A DNA stretch of 64,000 nucleotides, from contig UQBY01000001.1 in the NCBI GenBank assembly GCA_900539375.1, positions 1 through 64,000 on the forward strand, given 5' to 3'. The position numbers and the translations under genes were made by a program. The stretch comes from an uncultured Clostridium sp. Its GTDB lineage: Bacteria; Bacillota; Clostridia; Clostridiales; Clostridiaceae. Each line of letters begins with the position of its first letter. Within the stretch, counting starts at the first letter, position 1. This document shows, piece after piece, positions 42,839 to 51,482 of the stretch. The notes beneath the pieces were generated by a model. It did not search any database. It saw nothing but the letters and a program-made list of their open reading frames with translations, and was not told the DNA's origin.

Positions 42839-43437
42839 CAGTCCTAGTATCAGGAGGAGGAACAGACCTTCAATCTATAATAGATGCAGTAGAAAATAAA
42901 GAAATAGATTGCAAAATAGAAATGGTAATTAGTAGCAAAGAGGGAGTTTATTCTCTTGAAAGAGCTAAAAAACATGGAATAGAAAGTCATGTTATTACTA
43001 AAAAAGAATATAAAGATAAACAATCAGATAAAATATTAAGTCTTGTTGATGGAAAGGTTGATTTAATAGTTTTAGCAGGATATTTATCAATATTAGATGG
43101 AGAAATATTAGAAAAGTTTAAAAATAGAATAATAAATATTCATCCTTCCCTAATACCATCTTTTTGTGGACCTAATATGTATGGACTAAAGGTTCATGAA
43201 GCAGCTATTAAAAAGGGAGTAAGATTTTCAGGATGTACTGTTCACTTTGTTAATAATGAAGTAGATGGAGGAGCCATTATTCTTCAAGAAGCAGTTCCTG
43301 TATATTTTGAAGATACTCCTGAAACACTTCAAGCTAGAATTTTAGAAAAAGAACATATTATACTTCCAAAGGCAGTAAAATTAATTTCTGAAAACAAAGT
43401 TAAGGTTATTGATGGAAGAGTTAAGATAACAGATTAA
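42826..43437 (+). CDS. purN: Phosphoribosylglycinamide formyltransferase
   Basis: 203 residues, starting at TTG 42826; GGAGGTG at 42812-42818 inside purM is the ribosome binding site, so translation is coupled to purM. Motifs: VLVSGGGTDLQSII, LVVLAGYLSIL-like block (LIVLAGYLSILDGEIL), NIHPSLIPSFCG, SGCTVHFVNNEVDGG. It formylates GAR with 10-formyl-THF. The catalytic Asn-His-Asp set is in NIHPSL and EVDGG. The use of TTG may lower its yield. Confidence 0.95.
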   Translation: MFKIAVLVSGGGTDLQSIIDAVENKEIDCKIEMVISSKEGVYSLERAKKHGIESHVITKKEYKDKQSDKILSLVDGKVDLIVLAGYLSILDGEILEKFKNRIINIHPSLIPSFCGPNMYGLKVHEAAIKKGVRFSGCTVHFVNNEVDGGAIILQEAVPVYFEDTPETLQARILEKEHIILPKAVKLISENKVKVIDGRVKITD

Positions 43438-43454
43438 AAGGAGGCTTTTAAGCT

Positions 43455-44963
43455 ATGAAAAAAAGAGCTTTAATAAGCGTATTTTATAAAGAAGGTGTAG
43501 TAGAATTTGCTAACTTCTTAGTATCTAAGGGTGTTGAAATAATTTCAACAGGAGGAACTTATAGACATTTAAAAGAAAATGGAGTTCCAGTTATAGAAGT
43601 TAATGAAGTAACTAACTTCCCAGAAATGTTAGATGGAAGAGTAAAAACTCTTCATCCTCTTATACATGCAGGAATACTTGCTATAAGAGATAATAAAGAA
43701 CATATGGAAACTTTAAAAGAAAGAGATATACAAACTATAGATTATGTAGTTGTAAATCTTTATCCATTCTTTGAAAAGGTAAGAGAAGATTTAACTTTTG
43801 AAGAAAAGGTAGAATTTATAGATATTGGTGGTCCTACAATGCTTAGAGCAGCAGCTAAGAACTTCCAAGATGTTGTAGTTATTTCAAATAAAGATGACTA
43901 TAAAAAGGTTATGGATGAAATAGAAGAAAAGGGAGAAGTTTCTTATAACACAAAGAAAGTATTAGCAGGAAAAGTATTTAACTTAATGAGTGCCTATGAT
44001 GCTGCAATAGCTAACTTTATGCTAGATGGAGAAGAAGAATATCCAGAATATTTATCAGTATCATTTAAGAAGAAACAAAGCTTAAGATATGGAGAAAACT
44101 CTCATCAAAGTGCAGCTTTTTATGGTTCAACTACTATAGATGGAGCTATGAATACTTTTGATGTTTTAAATGGTAAAGAATTATCATATAATAACTTCAA
44201 AGATGTAGATATAGCTTGGAAATGTGCAAATGAATTTGATGAAGGAGCATCTTGTTGTGCATTAAAGCATAATACACCATGTGGAGTTGCTATTGGAGAA
44301 ACTTCTTATGAAGCTTATACAAAAGCTTATAATGTTGACCCAACTTCTATATTTGGTGGAATAGTAGCATTTAATAAAAAGGTTGATAAGAAAACAGCAG
44401 AAGAAATGGTTAAGATTTTCTTAGAAGTTATAGCAGCACCTGATTATGATGAAGATGCTTTAGAAGTATTAAAAACAAAGAAAAATTTAAGAGTTCTTAA
44501 GTTCCATAAAAAGCCTCAAGATTCTAAGTACATGGTTACTGTAGATGGAGGAATATTAGTACAAGAAGAAGACAAAAAGCTTATAGATGAAATAAAGGTA
44601 GTTACAGAAAAGAAACCAACAGAAGAAGAAATGAAAGATTTATTATTTGGAATGAAGGTTGTAAAGTATGTAAAATCTAATGCTATAGTTGTAGCACATG
44701 ATGGAATAGCTTTAGGAATTGGAGGAGGCCAAGTTAATAGAATATGGCCAACAGAAGATGCCCTAGAAAGAGGAAAGGGAGCAACTATTTTAGCATCAGA
44801 TGCTTTCTTCCCATTTAGAGATGTTGTTGATACAGCTGCTAAATATGGAATAAAAGCTATAATTCAACCAGGTGGTTCTATGAGAGACCAAGAATCTATA
44901 GATGCATGTAATGAACATGGTATAGCTATGGTATTTACAGGATTAAGACACTTTAAACACTAG
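43455..44963 (+). CDS. purH: Bifunctional AICAR transformylase / IMP cyclohydrolase
   Basis: 502 residues; AAAGGAGG upstream of the start. It does the last two steps to IMP. The N-terminal cyclohydrolase has GVEIISTGGTYRHL and DGRVKTLHP; the transformylase part has SLRYGENSHQSAAFYG, ALKHNTPCGVAIG, SNAIVVAHDG and GGQVNR, ending in the family's RHFKH. Length is normal. A terminator-like hairpin follows. Confidence 0.97.
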   Translation: MKKRALISVFYKEGVVEFANFLVSKGVEIISTGGTYRHLKENGVPVIEVNEVTNFPEMLDGRVKTLHPLIHAGILAIRDNKEHMETLKERDIQTIDYVVVNLYPFFEKVREDLTFEEKVEFIDIGGPTMLRAAAKNFQDVVVISNKDDYKKVMDEIEEKGEVSYNTKKVLAGKVFNLMSAYDAAIANFMLDGEEEYPEYLSVSFKKKQSLRYGENSHQSAAFYGSTTIDGAMNTFDVLNGKELSYNNFKDVDIAWKCANEFDEGASCCALKHNTPCGVAIGETSYEAYTKAYNVDPTSIFGGIVAFNKKVDKKTAEEMVKIFLEVIAAPDYDEDALEVLKTKKNLRVLKFHKKPQDSKYMVTVDGGILVQEEDKKLIDEIKVVTEKKPTEEEMKDLLFGMKVVKYVKSNAIVVAHDGIALGIGGGQVNRIWPTEDALERGKGATILASDAFFPFRDVVDTAAKYGIKAIIQPGGSMRDQESIDACNEHGIAMVFTGLRHFKH

Positions 44964-44970
44964 AAAATAT

Positions 44971-45004
44971 AGGGCCAATTTAAATTTTGGCCCTTTAATT
45001 TTAG
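44971..45004 (+). terminator. Terminator-like hairpin between purH and purD
   Basis: AGGGCCA pairs with TGGCCCT around ATTTAAATTT, followed by TTAATTTT. It is likely partial, since purD has no clear promoter of its own in the 77-base gap. Confidence 0.65.
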
Positions 45005-45040
45005 AAAAATTAATATATATAACTTTAGGAGGTAAATTTT

Positions 45041-46291
45041 ATGAAATTATTACTTATAGGCTCAGGTGGAAGAGAACATGCAATAGCATGGAAATTAGCT
45101 AAAAGCCCTAAGGTTTCAAAAATATATGTAGCACCAGGAAATGGTGGAACTGCAATAGAAAATAAATGCGAAAATGTAAATATTACTGATTTAGATGAAT
45201 TAGTTAAATTTGCAAAGGAAAATCATATTTATCTTACAGTTGTTGGACCAGAAGACCCATTAACTAAAGGAATAACTGATAAATTTAAGGCAGAAGGTTT
45301 AAGAATTTTTGGACCAGATAAAAGAGGAGCTGAACTTGAAGGAAGTAAGAGTTTTTCTAAAGCCTTTATGAAAAAATATGGAGTAAAAACTGCTGAATAT
45401 GAAGTTTTCACAAAGATAGAACCAGCATTAAAATATGTGGAAAACTGTGCATATCCTGTTGTTATTAAAGCAGATGGACTAGCAGCAGGTAAAGGTGTTG
45501 CTATATGCCAAACAAAGGAAGAGGCAGTAAATGCTTTAAAATCTTATATGATAGATGATATATTTAAAGGGGCTGGACAAAAGGTTGTTATAGAAGAATT
45601 TTTAGATGGTGTAGAAGCTTCAATTCTTTCAATAACAGATGGAAAGACAATAATTCCATTTATATCAGCAAAAGACCATAAGCAAATATTTGATGGAGGA
45701 AAAGGACCAAATACTGGTGGTATGGGAGTTCTTGCCCCAAATCCATATGTAACTGAAAGTGTTATGAAAGATTTTGAAGAAAATATAATGAATAATACTT
45801 TAAAAGGAATTCAAAAAGAAGGCTTTGATTTTAAGGGGATTATATTCTTTGGTCTTATGATTTGTGAAAAGGGAACTTATCTTCTTGAATACAATGTAAG
45901 AATGGGAGACCCTGAAACTCAATCAGTTTTAAGTTTAATGGATAGTGATTTATTTGAACTTATAGAAGCTGCTATGGATGAAAAACTTTCTGAAACTAAA
46001 GTTCTTTGGAAAGATGAAGTATGTATAAATGTAGTTCTTGCTTCAGGAGGATATCCAGGTAAGTTTAATAAGGGCTATGAAATAAAAATAGATGATAGCA
46101 TAAAAGATAAAGTATTTTTAGCAGGTGCTAAATTTGAAGATGGAGTTTTAAAAACTAGTGGAGGAAGAGTTTTATCTGTTATTGGAAGAGGAAAAACTTT
46201 AGAAGAAGCTAGAGAAGAAGCTTATAAAAATGTTAAACTTGTTAATTTTAAAGATAGCTATTGTAGAACAGATATAGGAATATATAAATAA
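45041..46291 (+). CDS. purD: Phosphoribosylamine-glycine ligase
   Basis: 416 residues; AGGAGG upstream. GARS motifs: LLIGSGGREHAIAWKLAKS, VGPEDPLTKGI, the ATP-grasp VVIKADGLAAGKGVAI, GGMGVLAPNP and EYNVRMGDPETQ. It joins glycine to phosphoribosylamine, the second step. The last gene of the operon, closed by a strong terminator. Confidence 0.96.
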   Translation: MKLLLIGSGGREHAIAWKLAKSPKVSKIYVAPGNGGTAIENKCENVNITDLDELVKFAKENHIYLTVVGPEDPLTKGITDKFKAEGLRIFGPDKRGAELEGSKSFSKAFMKKYGVKTAEYEVFTKIEPALKYVENCAYPVVIKADGLAAGKGVAICQTKEEAVNALKSYMIDDIFKGAGQKVVIEEFLDGVEASILSITDGKTIIPFISAKDHKQIFDGGKGPNTGGMGVLAPNPYVTESVMKDFEENIMNNTLKGIQKEGFDFKGIIFFGLMICEKGTYLLEYNVRMGDPETQSVLSLMDSDLFELIEAAMDEKLSETKVLWKDEVCINVVLASGGYPGKFNKGYEIKIDDSIKDKVFLAGAKFEDGVLKTSGGRVLSVIGRGKTLEEAREEAYKNVKLVNFKDSYCRTDIGIYK

Positions 46292-46302
46292 ATTTTCAAA
46301 TT

Positions 46303-46369
46303 AAAAAGTGTGACTTGTTACTTTTGTTAATTAAAAATGTCAAAAAAAGTAATAAGCCACACTTTTTTT
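46303..46369 (+). terminator. Terminator of the purine operon
   Basis: AAAAAGTGTG pairs with CACACTTTTT and an inner stem pairs CTTGTTACTTTT with AAAAGTAATAAG; a T-run closes it. Confidence 0.82.
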
Positions 46370-46519
46370 GAACCTATTTTTTATTTTTTTTGGCAGAAAA
46401 CGATTTTATGTAAAAAATTACTTTGTGAAATTTTAATTGAGATAGTAAAATATAATAGAATTTAATAAATTCAATTGAAAAAGTATACAAAGACATATTC
46501 TAAAGAAAAGGAGATAAAA

Positions 46520-47179
46520 ATGAACAAAAAATTAAATCTTTTAAAAAAAATTATTTTGTTTTTTCTAGGAGTATTTATTATTCAATTAGGAGTAGCAATT
46601 TTTTTAAAAACTAGCATAGGTTCTGACCCATTTACTGTATTTACACAAGGCTTATCATTTTTACTTAACACTACCCCTGGAAGAGCTAATATGATTATTT
46701 TGATAGTTACAACAATATTAATAGTTATATTTGATAGAAAAAGAATTAAAGTAGGAACTGTAATATGTGCCTTTGGAGTTGGACCCATTATAGATTTATG
46801 TGTTAATATAACATCTAATTTACCAGTTGATTCTTTAAATATAGTATTAAAATCTTTAGTAGTAGGAGGAGGTTGCTTTTTAATTGCAATAGGGTTTTCT
46901 ATACTTTCTGCAACTAATGTTGGAGTAGCACCAAATGATATTGTTCCTTTTATAATTCAAGATAAATTAAAATTTGAATATAGATGGATTCGTATAGGAT
47001 TAGATTTTACATACTTTATTGTAGGAGTATTACTTGGAGGAGTTTTTGGTATTGGAACTATAATAGCTGTAATTACTACAGGACCATTTATACAATTTTG
47101 CCTACCTTATGGCGAAAAATTTGTTCAGTTAATTGTAGATTGTAAAAAATCAGAAGAAACAGATACTTTAGAAGCATAA
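46520..47179 (+). CDS. YczE/YitT-family membrane protein
   Basis: 219 residues from ATG 46520, which has AAAGGAGAT upstream; the longer frame from 46475 is not preceded by a site. Five or six membrane segments are present, with the family blocks LKTSIGSDPFTVFTQGLS, GRANMIILIVT, GVAPNDIVPF and GVFGIGTIIAVITTGPFIQF. YczE-type proteins affect lipopeptide export in Bacillus; the substrate here is unknown. Own terminator at 47201. Confidence 0.75.
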   Translation: MNKKLNLLKKIILFFLGVFIIQLGVAIFLKTSIGSDPFTVFTQGLSFLLNTTPGRANMIILIVTTILIVIFDRKRIKVGTVICAFGVGPIIDLCVNITSNLPVDSLNIVLKSLVVGGGCFLIAIGFSILSATNVGVAPNDIVPFIIQDKLKFEYRWIRIGLDFTYFIVGVLLGGVFGIGTIIAVITTGPFIQFCLPYGEKFVQLIVDCKKSEETDTLEA

Positions 47180-47200
47180 AATTAAAAATATTTAACATTT

Positions 47201-47233
47201 GAGATAATAGTTTAGACTGTTATCTCTTTTTTA
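47201..47233 (+). terminator. Terminator after YczE-like gene
   Basis: GAGATAATAGT pairs with ACTGTTATCTC (one G-U), loop TTAG, then TTTTTT. Confidence 0.85.
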
Positions 47234-47324
47234 TAGAAAATTATAAAATTTAATAAATTTTTAAGATTAATTTAAGGAAAAAAGATTATAATTATCTCAG
47301 ATACTTTCATAGGGGGCTTTTTTT

Positions 47325-48101
47325 ATGGACAACAAAGATGCATCAAAACTATTATTAAGTATTATTATGGGAGCTGTTTTAATACTTCTTCTAAATGTTA
47401 ATTTAAATAATGTGTTTTTTCATAGTTTCTTTACTGTAATTTTTTTAGTAATGGCTATATGTCACATTATATTAAATAAAGATTGGATAAAGGCAGTTAC
47501 AAAGAATTTAACTAATAAAAATTTTAAAACAAGATATAAAGTAATTTATTTTCTTAATTTAATATTAGGATTAAGTTTTGTAGTTTTATTAATAAGTGAA
47601 ATCTTTATTTATCATAGTAAAAACTTTGCTAGTTTAATTTATTGGCAAAAAGTACATAGTACAGTTTTAACAACAGTATTAGTTTTAGTTTCAATACATG
47701 TTGGAATTCATCTTGATTATTTTATAGATGGAATAAAGGCTTTCTTTAAAGGATTAAAAAATAAATCTGAAAGAAAGATTTTAGCAAAATTTGCTATAGC
47801 ATTAGCCTTTGTTATAATTGTATACATTCCAGTTTCATATTATGCTGAGAAAAGAATTAATATAAATAATAAAAATGAACAAAATACTGATAATAGAGAT
47901 TTTGGCAAAATGTTTGGTGATGAATATGAAGATAATAACAACAACAATAATAATAATAATGGAGGAAGTATAGAAGACTTCTTTGGAGATGATGATTTAG
48001 AAGAGTTTTTCAAACAATTTGAAGACAATAATAATCAAGGAACAAATGATTATGGAAATTATAATGACAATAATGGCAAAAATAATAATAGCAGATTTTA
48101 A
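47325..48101 (+). CDS. DUF4405-like membrane protein with Asn-rich tail
   Basis: 258 residues. Four membrane segments (about 8-27, 29-47, 68-88, 103-125) and a fifth near 152-168, with HIILNKDWIKAV and VSIHVGIHLDYF carrying histidines in the pattern of the DUF4405/cytochrome-b561-like family, so heme binding or electron transfer is possible. The C-terminal tail (about 178-258) is hydrophilic, with nine Asn in a row and DDDLEEFFKQFEDNNNQ, coded by AAT/AAC triplet repeats at 47935-47960. It stands alone before a convergent hairpin. Confidence 0.65.
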   Translation: MDNKDASKLLLSIIMGAVLILLLNVNLNNVFFHSFFTVIFLVMAICHIILNKDWIKAVTKNLTNKNFKTRYKVIYFLNLILGLSFVVLLISEIFIYHSKNFASLIYWQKVHSTVLTTVLVLVSIHVGIHLDYFIDGIKAFFKGLKNKSERKILAKFAIALAFVIIVYIPVSYYAEKRININNKNEQNTDNRDFGKMFGDEYEDNNNNNNNNNGGSIEDFFGDDDLEEFFKQFEDNNNQGTNDYGNYNDNNGKNNNSRF

Positions 48102-48124
48102 ATTTGATTTTATGAATACATAAA

Positions 48125-48214
48125 TTAAAGGACTGTTGCATTAAGAAATATTAATACAATATATATAGTGCTTTGTATACTGTTATGAAATTTCTTTGTG
48201 CAATAGTCCTTTAA
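48125..48214. terminator. Long imperfect hairpin between convergent genes
   Basis: TTAAAGGACTGTTGCAT on the left pairs with TGCAATAGTCCTTTAA on the right over more than 20 positions with few mismatches (AAGAAAT/ATTTCTT continue the stem), with a long AT-rich loop. T-rich flanks on both sides suit termination in both directions. Confidence 0.7.
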
Positions 48215-48224
48215 ATTTTATTTA

Positions 48225-48509
48225 TTAAAATTCATAATCTATTGCTTGGCGGTCAAGTCTTATTTCCTTACATAGTGCTGAAACTTTTACATGCTCTGGA
48301 TGGTTTTTGTATTTTTCTAAATCTTCCATTGTTTCAAATTCTGAAATTAAAATTGCATCATAATCATTTTTAGGATTAATATTTATTCCTGTTTCCATAT
48401 TCTTTATTTCTGGAATTATTCCCTTTAATTTATTTAATCCTTCTAAAAAGAGTTTCATGTTTTCCTCTTCATTTTCTTTAAATTTCCACATTACAATATG
48501 TTTTATCAT
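48225..48509 (-). CDS. Dabb-family stress-responsive protein
   Basis: 94 residues, one dimeric alpha/beta barrel domain: MIKHIVMWKFKENEEE at the start, MKLFLEGLNKLKGIIPEIKN helix, NDYDAILISEFETMEDLEKY, and NHPEHVKVSALCKEI at the end. These proteins dimerise and bind small organic molecules or act in stress; function here is unknown. AGGAGG precedes the start on the minus strand. Confidence 0.85.
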   Translation of the reverse strand: MIKHIVMWKFKENEEENMKLFLEGLNKLKGIIPEIKNMETGININPKNDYDAILISEFETMEDLEKYKNHPEHVKVSALCKEIRLDRQAIDYEF

Positions 48510-48606
48510 TGTACATTCCTCCTAATTAATAGTATATTATTTTTTAAAAAATAAACATATTTTTTTTATAGGAATATGTTTATAGTTTATAAATTTATAT
48601 TAGCAT

Positions 48607-49383
48607 TTAGAATATTTTTTCTATTACATTAAGTTTTAAGTCTTTACACATTTTATGTGCTAAATCCATATAGCTATCAAAAAGTTGTTTTGGTTCATGG
48701 CAATCTGAATTTATTACAACTTTAACATTTGTTTTACTAAGCTTTTCAAAAAATTTAGCATTAGGATAAGCATAACCCTTACCATTTTTAAACATAGACA
48801 TACCTCTTCTTAACCCATTTGCATTAAATTCTAATAAAAAGTCTCTTTCTAAAGCTCCATTTATTATTATATCACAAGCTTTTTCACAGTTTTCATCCCA
48901 TAAAAAGTCATTTACAAAAAATATATCAGGATGGGCTACTATCTTAAAAAAGCCAGAGTCCATTGCAGAAACTATAGAATTTGCATAATCTATAAAATCT
49001 AATGTGTTTTCAATTTCATAAATATTTTTCATTTTACCATTTCTGCTCATAAAAAAGTGTTGTCCTAAAACAAGATAATCTAAATTATATTCATCATAAA
49101 GTTTTTTATAAAAATCATTTTCTCTTGGGTCATATTCAATTTCTAAACCTATTTTTATTTGAATTTTTTCTTTATATTTTTCTCTTAAATGTTTTAATAA
49201 TTCAATATGTTCTTTTAAATCACAATAATCCATTCTAAGACCATATCTATTATCATAAAAAGGACCATGGTCACTAAAACCTAAAACTTTTAAATTTTTT
49301 TCAATTCCTTCAATAATATAATCTTCTTCTGTTCCACTAGCATGATGACAGCGATAAGTGTGTGTATGGTAATTAGTTCTCAT
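48607..49383 (-). CDS. PHP-domain histidinol-phosphatase family protein
   Basis: 258 residues from ATG 49383, which has AAGGAG upstream; a longer frame to 49461 lacks a site. PHP metal motifs: NYHTHTYRCHHASG (HxH), FSDHGPF, GLEIEYDP (Glu), GQHFFM, VAHPDIF, and NSDCHEP near the C-terminus. It matches histidinol phosphatase of the HisJ/HisK type, which removes phosphate from histidinol phosphate. No his genes are nearby, so another phospho-substrate is possible. Confidence 0.8.
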   Translation of the reverse strand: MRTNYHTHTYRCHHASGTEEDYIIEGIEKNLKVLGFSDHGPFYDNRYGLRMDYCDLKEHIELLKHLREKYKEKIQIKIGLEIEYDPRENDFYKKLYDEYNLDYLVLGQHFFMSRNGKMKNIYEIENTLDFIDYANSIVSAMDSGFFKIVAHPDIFFVNDFLWDENCEKACDIIINGALERDFLLEFNANGLRRGMSMFKNGKGYAYPNAKFFEKLSKTNVKVVINSDCHEPKQLFDSYMDLAHKMCKDLKLNVIEKIF

Positions 49384-49564
49384 AAAATTTTTCTCCTTAT
49401 AAAAATATATTTTAATTTTATTATAGTACAATAAATCAATCTTACAAAATGTAAATAACAAATTAATTAGATTTAAAAAATATTCTATAATATATAAAAT
49501 ATGATATAATGTAGGATATTATATATAATAAAATCAAATAATTGTATAAGCTAAGGAGAAAAAG

Positions 49565-50482
49565 ATGAATTTTATAAATATAGGAAATGGAAAGCTTAAT
49601 GTATCTGAAATTGGAATTGGCTGTATGAGAATGGCAGATATAACTATAGAACAAGCAGAAAGGGTAATAAAAACTTCTTTAGAAAATGGAATAAATTTTT
49701 TTGACCATGCAGATATATATGGCAATGGAAAATCAGAAGAGATATTTTCAGAAGCAATGACTAGGGGAAATTTAAAAAGAGAGGATATTATTATACAGTC
49801 AAAATGTGGTATAAGAGATGGATTATATGATTTTTCTAAAGAGCATATTTTAAATTCTGTTGATGGCATATTAAAAAGATTAAAAACTGATTATTTAGAT
49901 TCTCTTTTATTACATAGACCAGATACTTTAATGGAACCAGAAACTGTAGCAGAAGCTTTTAGAATTTTAAAGAAAAGTGGAAAGGTTAAGAATTTTGGAG
50001 TAAGTAATCAAAATCCAATACAAATTGAACTTTTAAATAAATATTTAGATGATAAAATTATAATAAATCAGCTTCAATTTAGTGTAATGCATACTGGAAT
50101 GATAGATGCAGGAATAAATGTTAATACAATGTTTAATGGTTCAATAAATAGAGATGGAGGAATTTTGGAATATTGCAGATTAAAGGATATAACAATAGAA
50201 GCTTGGTCTCCTTATCAATATGGATTTTTTGAAGGAGTATTTTTAGATAATGAAAAGTTTCCAAAATTAAATAAAAAGATAAATGAAATTGCAGAAAAAT
50301 ATAATGTAACAAATACAGCAATAGCAACAGCTTGGATATTAAGACATCCTGCTAAAATTCAAACTATAGTAGGGACTATGAATCCTAGCAGAATAAATGA
50401 TATATGTAAAGCTTCAAATGTTACTTTAACAAGAGATGAATGGTATGATATTTATAAAGCAGCAGGTAATATTTTACCTTAA
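49565..50482 (+). CDS. Aldo/keto reductase (YdhF-like)
   Basis: 305 residues; AAGGAG upstream. TIM-barrel reductase with SEIGIGCMRMAD, FFDHADIYGNGKSEEIF (catalytic Asp and Tyr), IIQSKCGIRDG (Lys), LLHRPDTL (His), FGVSNQNPIQIELL and WSPYQYGFF. It reduces carbonyls with NADPH. It is divergent from the PHP gene and convergent with the LysR gene. Confidence 0.88.
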   Translation: MNFINIGNGKLNVSEIGIGCMRMADITIEQAERVIKTSLENGINFFDHADIYGNGKSEEIFSEAMTRGNLKREDIIIQSKCGIRDGLYDFSKEHILNSVDGILKRLKTDYLDSLLLHRPDTLMEPETVAEAFRILKKSGKVKNFGVSNQNPIQIELLNKYLDDKIIINQLQFSVMHTGMIDAGINVNTMFNGSINRDGGILEYCRLKDITIEAWSPYQYGFFEGVFLDNEKFPKLNKKINEIAEKYNVTNTAIATAWILRHPAKIQTIVGTMNPSRINDICKASNVTLTRDEWYDIYKAAGNILP

Positions 50483-50488
50483 AAGGCG

Positions 50489-51367
50489 TTATTTTAAGTA
50501 ATCCCAAAAGCTTTGTGCAGCAATAGATAAGGGAAATTTACTATTAGATAGCATTATCATAAACCTTGGTGGAATTTTTGGTTTTATAGGAAGTTCTACT
50601 AAGGTCTTTTTATCTAATTCATCTTTTATAAATTCTTTTATTGTGGCACCTACTCCTAAATTTATTTTTGTAAGCTCTACTAAAAGGTCCATATTACTTG
50701 TCTCAATAGTAGGTTCAATATCTATATTATTATCTTTAAAAAAACCATCTAAATACATTCTTGAGATATTCATTTTTTCTAAAAATATTTTAGAAGGAAG
50801 TTTTTTAAGGTCATCAAGAGTTTTTATATTTTTATAGTTAGGAAGCTCAGGACTTGCAATAAAAATATCTTGTATTGTATCTAGTTTTTTAAAATTAAAA
50901 TTTTCATGGGAAACAATATTACTCACAATTCCAATATCTATATCTCCTTCTGCAAGAAGGCTAATTGTTTCTTGAGCTGATTTATTTATAATTCTTACTT
51001 CTATTTTAGGGTATTTAGTTATAAAGTTTTTAAGTTTAGGAACTAAATAGTATTTACAAAGAGTTGTGCTTATTCCTATTTTAATAGAGCCTGCTTCTTT
51101 ATTTTTTAGTTTTTCTATAATTTTTTCTCCATCTGCTATATTTAAAAGGGCCTTTTCTACATAGTTAAATACAAGTTTTCCTTCATCTGTAAGTTTTACC
51201 CCTCTTGAACTTCTATGAAATAATGTAATTCCTATAGATTTTTCTAGATTCTTTATAGATTTTGTAACAGCTGGTTGGCTTATAAATAATTCTTCAGCAG
51301 CATCTGAAATGTTTCCAAGTTTTGCTACAGTATAAAAAGTTTTGTAATGTTCTAAGTTAGTTTTCAT
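50489..51367 (-). CDS. LysR-family regulator, probable activator of leuCDB
   Basis: 292 residues. The N-terminal winged helix-turn-helix reads FYTVAKLGNISDAAEELFIS then QPAVTKSIKNLEKSIG, and the rest is the periplasmic-binding-like effector domain (IKIGISTTLCKYYLVPKL). It is divergent from leuC with 115 bases between the starts, the normal layout for a LysR protein that controls its neighbour. The intergenic region holds two LysR-type palindromes. Confidence 0.9.
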   Translation of the reverse strand: MKTNLEHYKTFYTVAKLGNISDAAEELFISQPAVTKSIKNLEKSIGITLFHRSSRGVKLTDEGKLVFNYVEKALLNIADGEKIIEKLKNKEAGSIKIGISTTLCKYYLVPKLKNFITKYPKIEVRIINKSAQETISLLAEGDIDIGIVSNIVSHENFNFKKLDTIQDIFIASPELPNYKNIKTLDDLKKLPSKIFLEKMNISRMYLDGFFKDNNIDIEPTIETSNMDLLVELTKINLGVGATIKEFIKDELDKKTLVELPIKPKIPPRFMIMLSNSKFPLSIAAQSFWDYLK

Positions 51368-51380
51368 AATTTTCTCCTGT

Positions 51381-51397
51381 TATAACTAAAAGTTATA
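51381..51397. promoter_or_regulatory. LysR-type palindrome, proximal to the regulator gene
   Basis: TATAACTAAAAGTTATA, a perfect palindrome with arms ATAACT/AGTTAT and 3-base centre (T-N11-A form), 14 bases upstream of the regulator start; it suits autoregulation and recognition of the leuC promoter. Confidence 0.6.
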
Positions 51398-51424
51398 TCT
51401 AATATAAAAAAATGATATTTTTAT

Positions 51425-51447
51425 TATACAAGTTTATTGTATATAAT
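51425..51447 (+). promoter_or_regulatory. Second LysR-type palindrome and leuC -10
   Basis: TATACAAGTTTATTGTATA (51425-51443) is a second T-N11-A type palindrome; its right end touches TATAAT (51442-51447). No good -35 is present, which fits an activator-dependent promoter. Confidence 0.55.
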
Positions 51448-51482
51448 AGAGTTAAGAAATTCAAGTAGGAGATGATTCGAAA

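Noticed and set aside
48125..48214. IS6-family terminal repeats because of CTGTTGCA
   Set aside because: No transposase, too short, and the two arms form one hairpin between convergent genes, which fits a terminator.
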